Below, piece by piece: positions 5,251 through 5,356 of a DNA stretch of 5,356 nt; position 1 is the first letter of the stretch; every line of letters starts with the position of its first letter. Position numbers and translations under genes: made by a program. This stretch comes from a bacterium (lineage in GTDB: Bacteria; AUK180; JAQVHJ01), in assembly GCA_028696285.1 (NCBI GenBank), contig JAQVHJ010000192.1:1-5356 (forward strand), read 5' to 3'. The notes below the pieces were generated by a model, which was given only the letters and a program-made list of their open reading frames with translations, had not been told where the DNA came from and did not search any database.

Positions 5251-5356
5251 ATGAAAACAATTATTATTTATTATTCAATGGATAGGAATACCAAATTCAT
5301 TTCAGAAACTATTGTACCAGTTTTGAACGCTGATTTATTAGAATTGAAACCTGTCA
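5251..5356 (+). CDS. Flavodoxin, N-terminal part (3' end outside window)
   Basis: The first 35 codons of a flavodoxin-fold electron carrier that runs off the right edge. The strand MKTIIIYYS is followed by the FMN-phosphate loop Ser9-Met-Asp-Arg-Asn13-Thr14 (pattern S-x3-N-T, with Arg where Gly is more usual). A helix and a second strand, ADLLELKPV (27-35), match the common A-D-L-L-E-I-x-P form of short-chain flavodoxins. Flavodoxins move single electrons between low-potential partners, so this is a plausible partner for the Fe-S tail of the AKR-like protein upstream, although that is inference. An in-frame ATG at 5236 would add MNKKK. The start at 5251 is preferred because it matches the family N-terminus and has purine-rich AAAAGAAA before it; both Shine-Dalgarno sites are weak. 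It lies 64 bases after the lipoprotein stop and may belong to the same transcript or have its own promoter. Confidence 0.8.
   Translation, partial: MKTIIIYYSMDRNTKFISETIVPVLNADLLELKPV

Overview
The window looks like a stretch of chromosome from an anaerobic or micro-aerobic, Gram-negative-type bacterium. The evidence is a bacteriohemerythrin end, an FMN nitroreductase-fold enzyme, an aldo/keto-reductase-like protein with a two-cluster ferredoxin tail, the start of a flavodoxin, and two short lipoproteins with Sec/SPII signals. Base composition is moderately AT-rich (about 40% G+C by eye, not counted). All recognisable genes lie on the + strand and are tightly packed. The phylum cannot be fixed from the sequence. 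No RNA gene, CRISPR array, insertion sequence or phage gene was seen.

Left block (1-1759). It opens with the last 59 codons of a hemerythrin-like O2-binding protein. That gene overlaps by 4 bases (ATGA) a 103-aa receiver-like protein of the cREC type. Two bases further on is a 185-aa nitroreductase-fold protein. It resembles the iodotyrosine deiodinase (IYD) branch and keeps candidate Glu-Tyr-Lys lid residues. After 23 bases comes a 228-aa lipoprotein made of beta-propeller-like repeats.

Middle (1760-1896). A 137-bp spacer holds a small inverted repeat and a good sigma70-type promoter (TTGACT, 17 bp, TAATAT, with an extended TG) reading into the next block.

Right block (1897-5356). The order is a class I methyltransferase, an AKR-like/ferredoxin fusion, a second class I methyltransferase of a different family, and a 107-aa lipoprotein with a pseudopilin-like soluble domain. 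After a 64-bp gap the first 35 codons of a flavodoxin run off the window. The methyltransferase-AKR-methyltransferase trio is joined by stop/start overlaps, or by a stop codon lying inside the ribosome-binding site, so it is probably translated as a coupled set.

The most notable point is that the AKR-like protein has lost three of the four classical AKR catalytic residues (Asp-Tyr-Lys-His reads Asp-Phe-His-Gln) while keeping all eight Cys of its Fe-S tail. An Fe-S protein on a degenerate AKR barrel, flanked by two methyltransferases and near a flavodoxin gene, suggests an uncharacterised redox/methylation pathway. No substrate can be named from the sequence.
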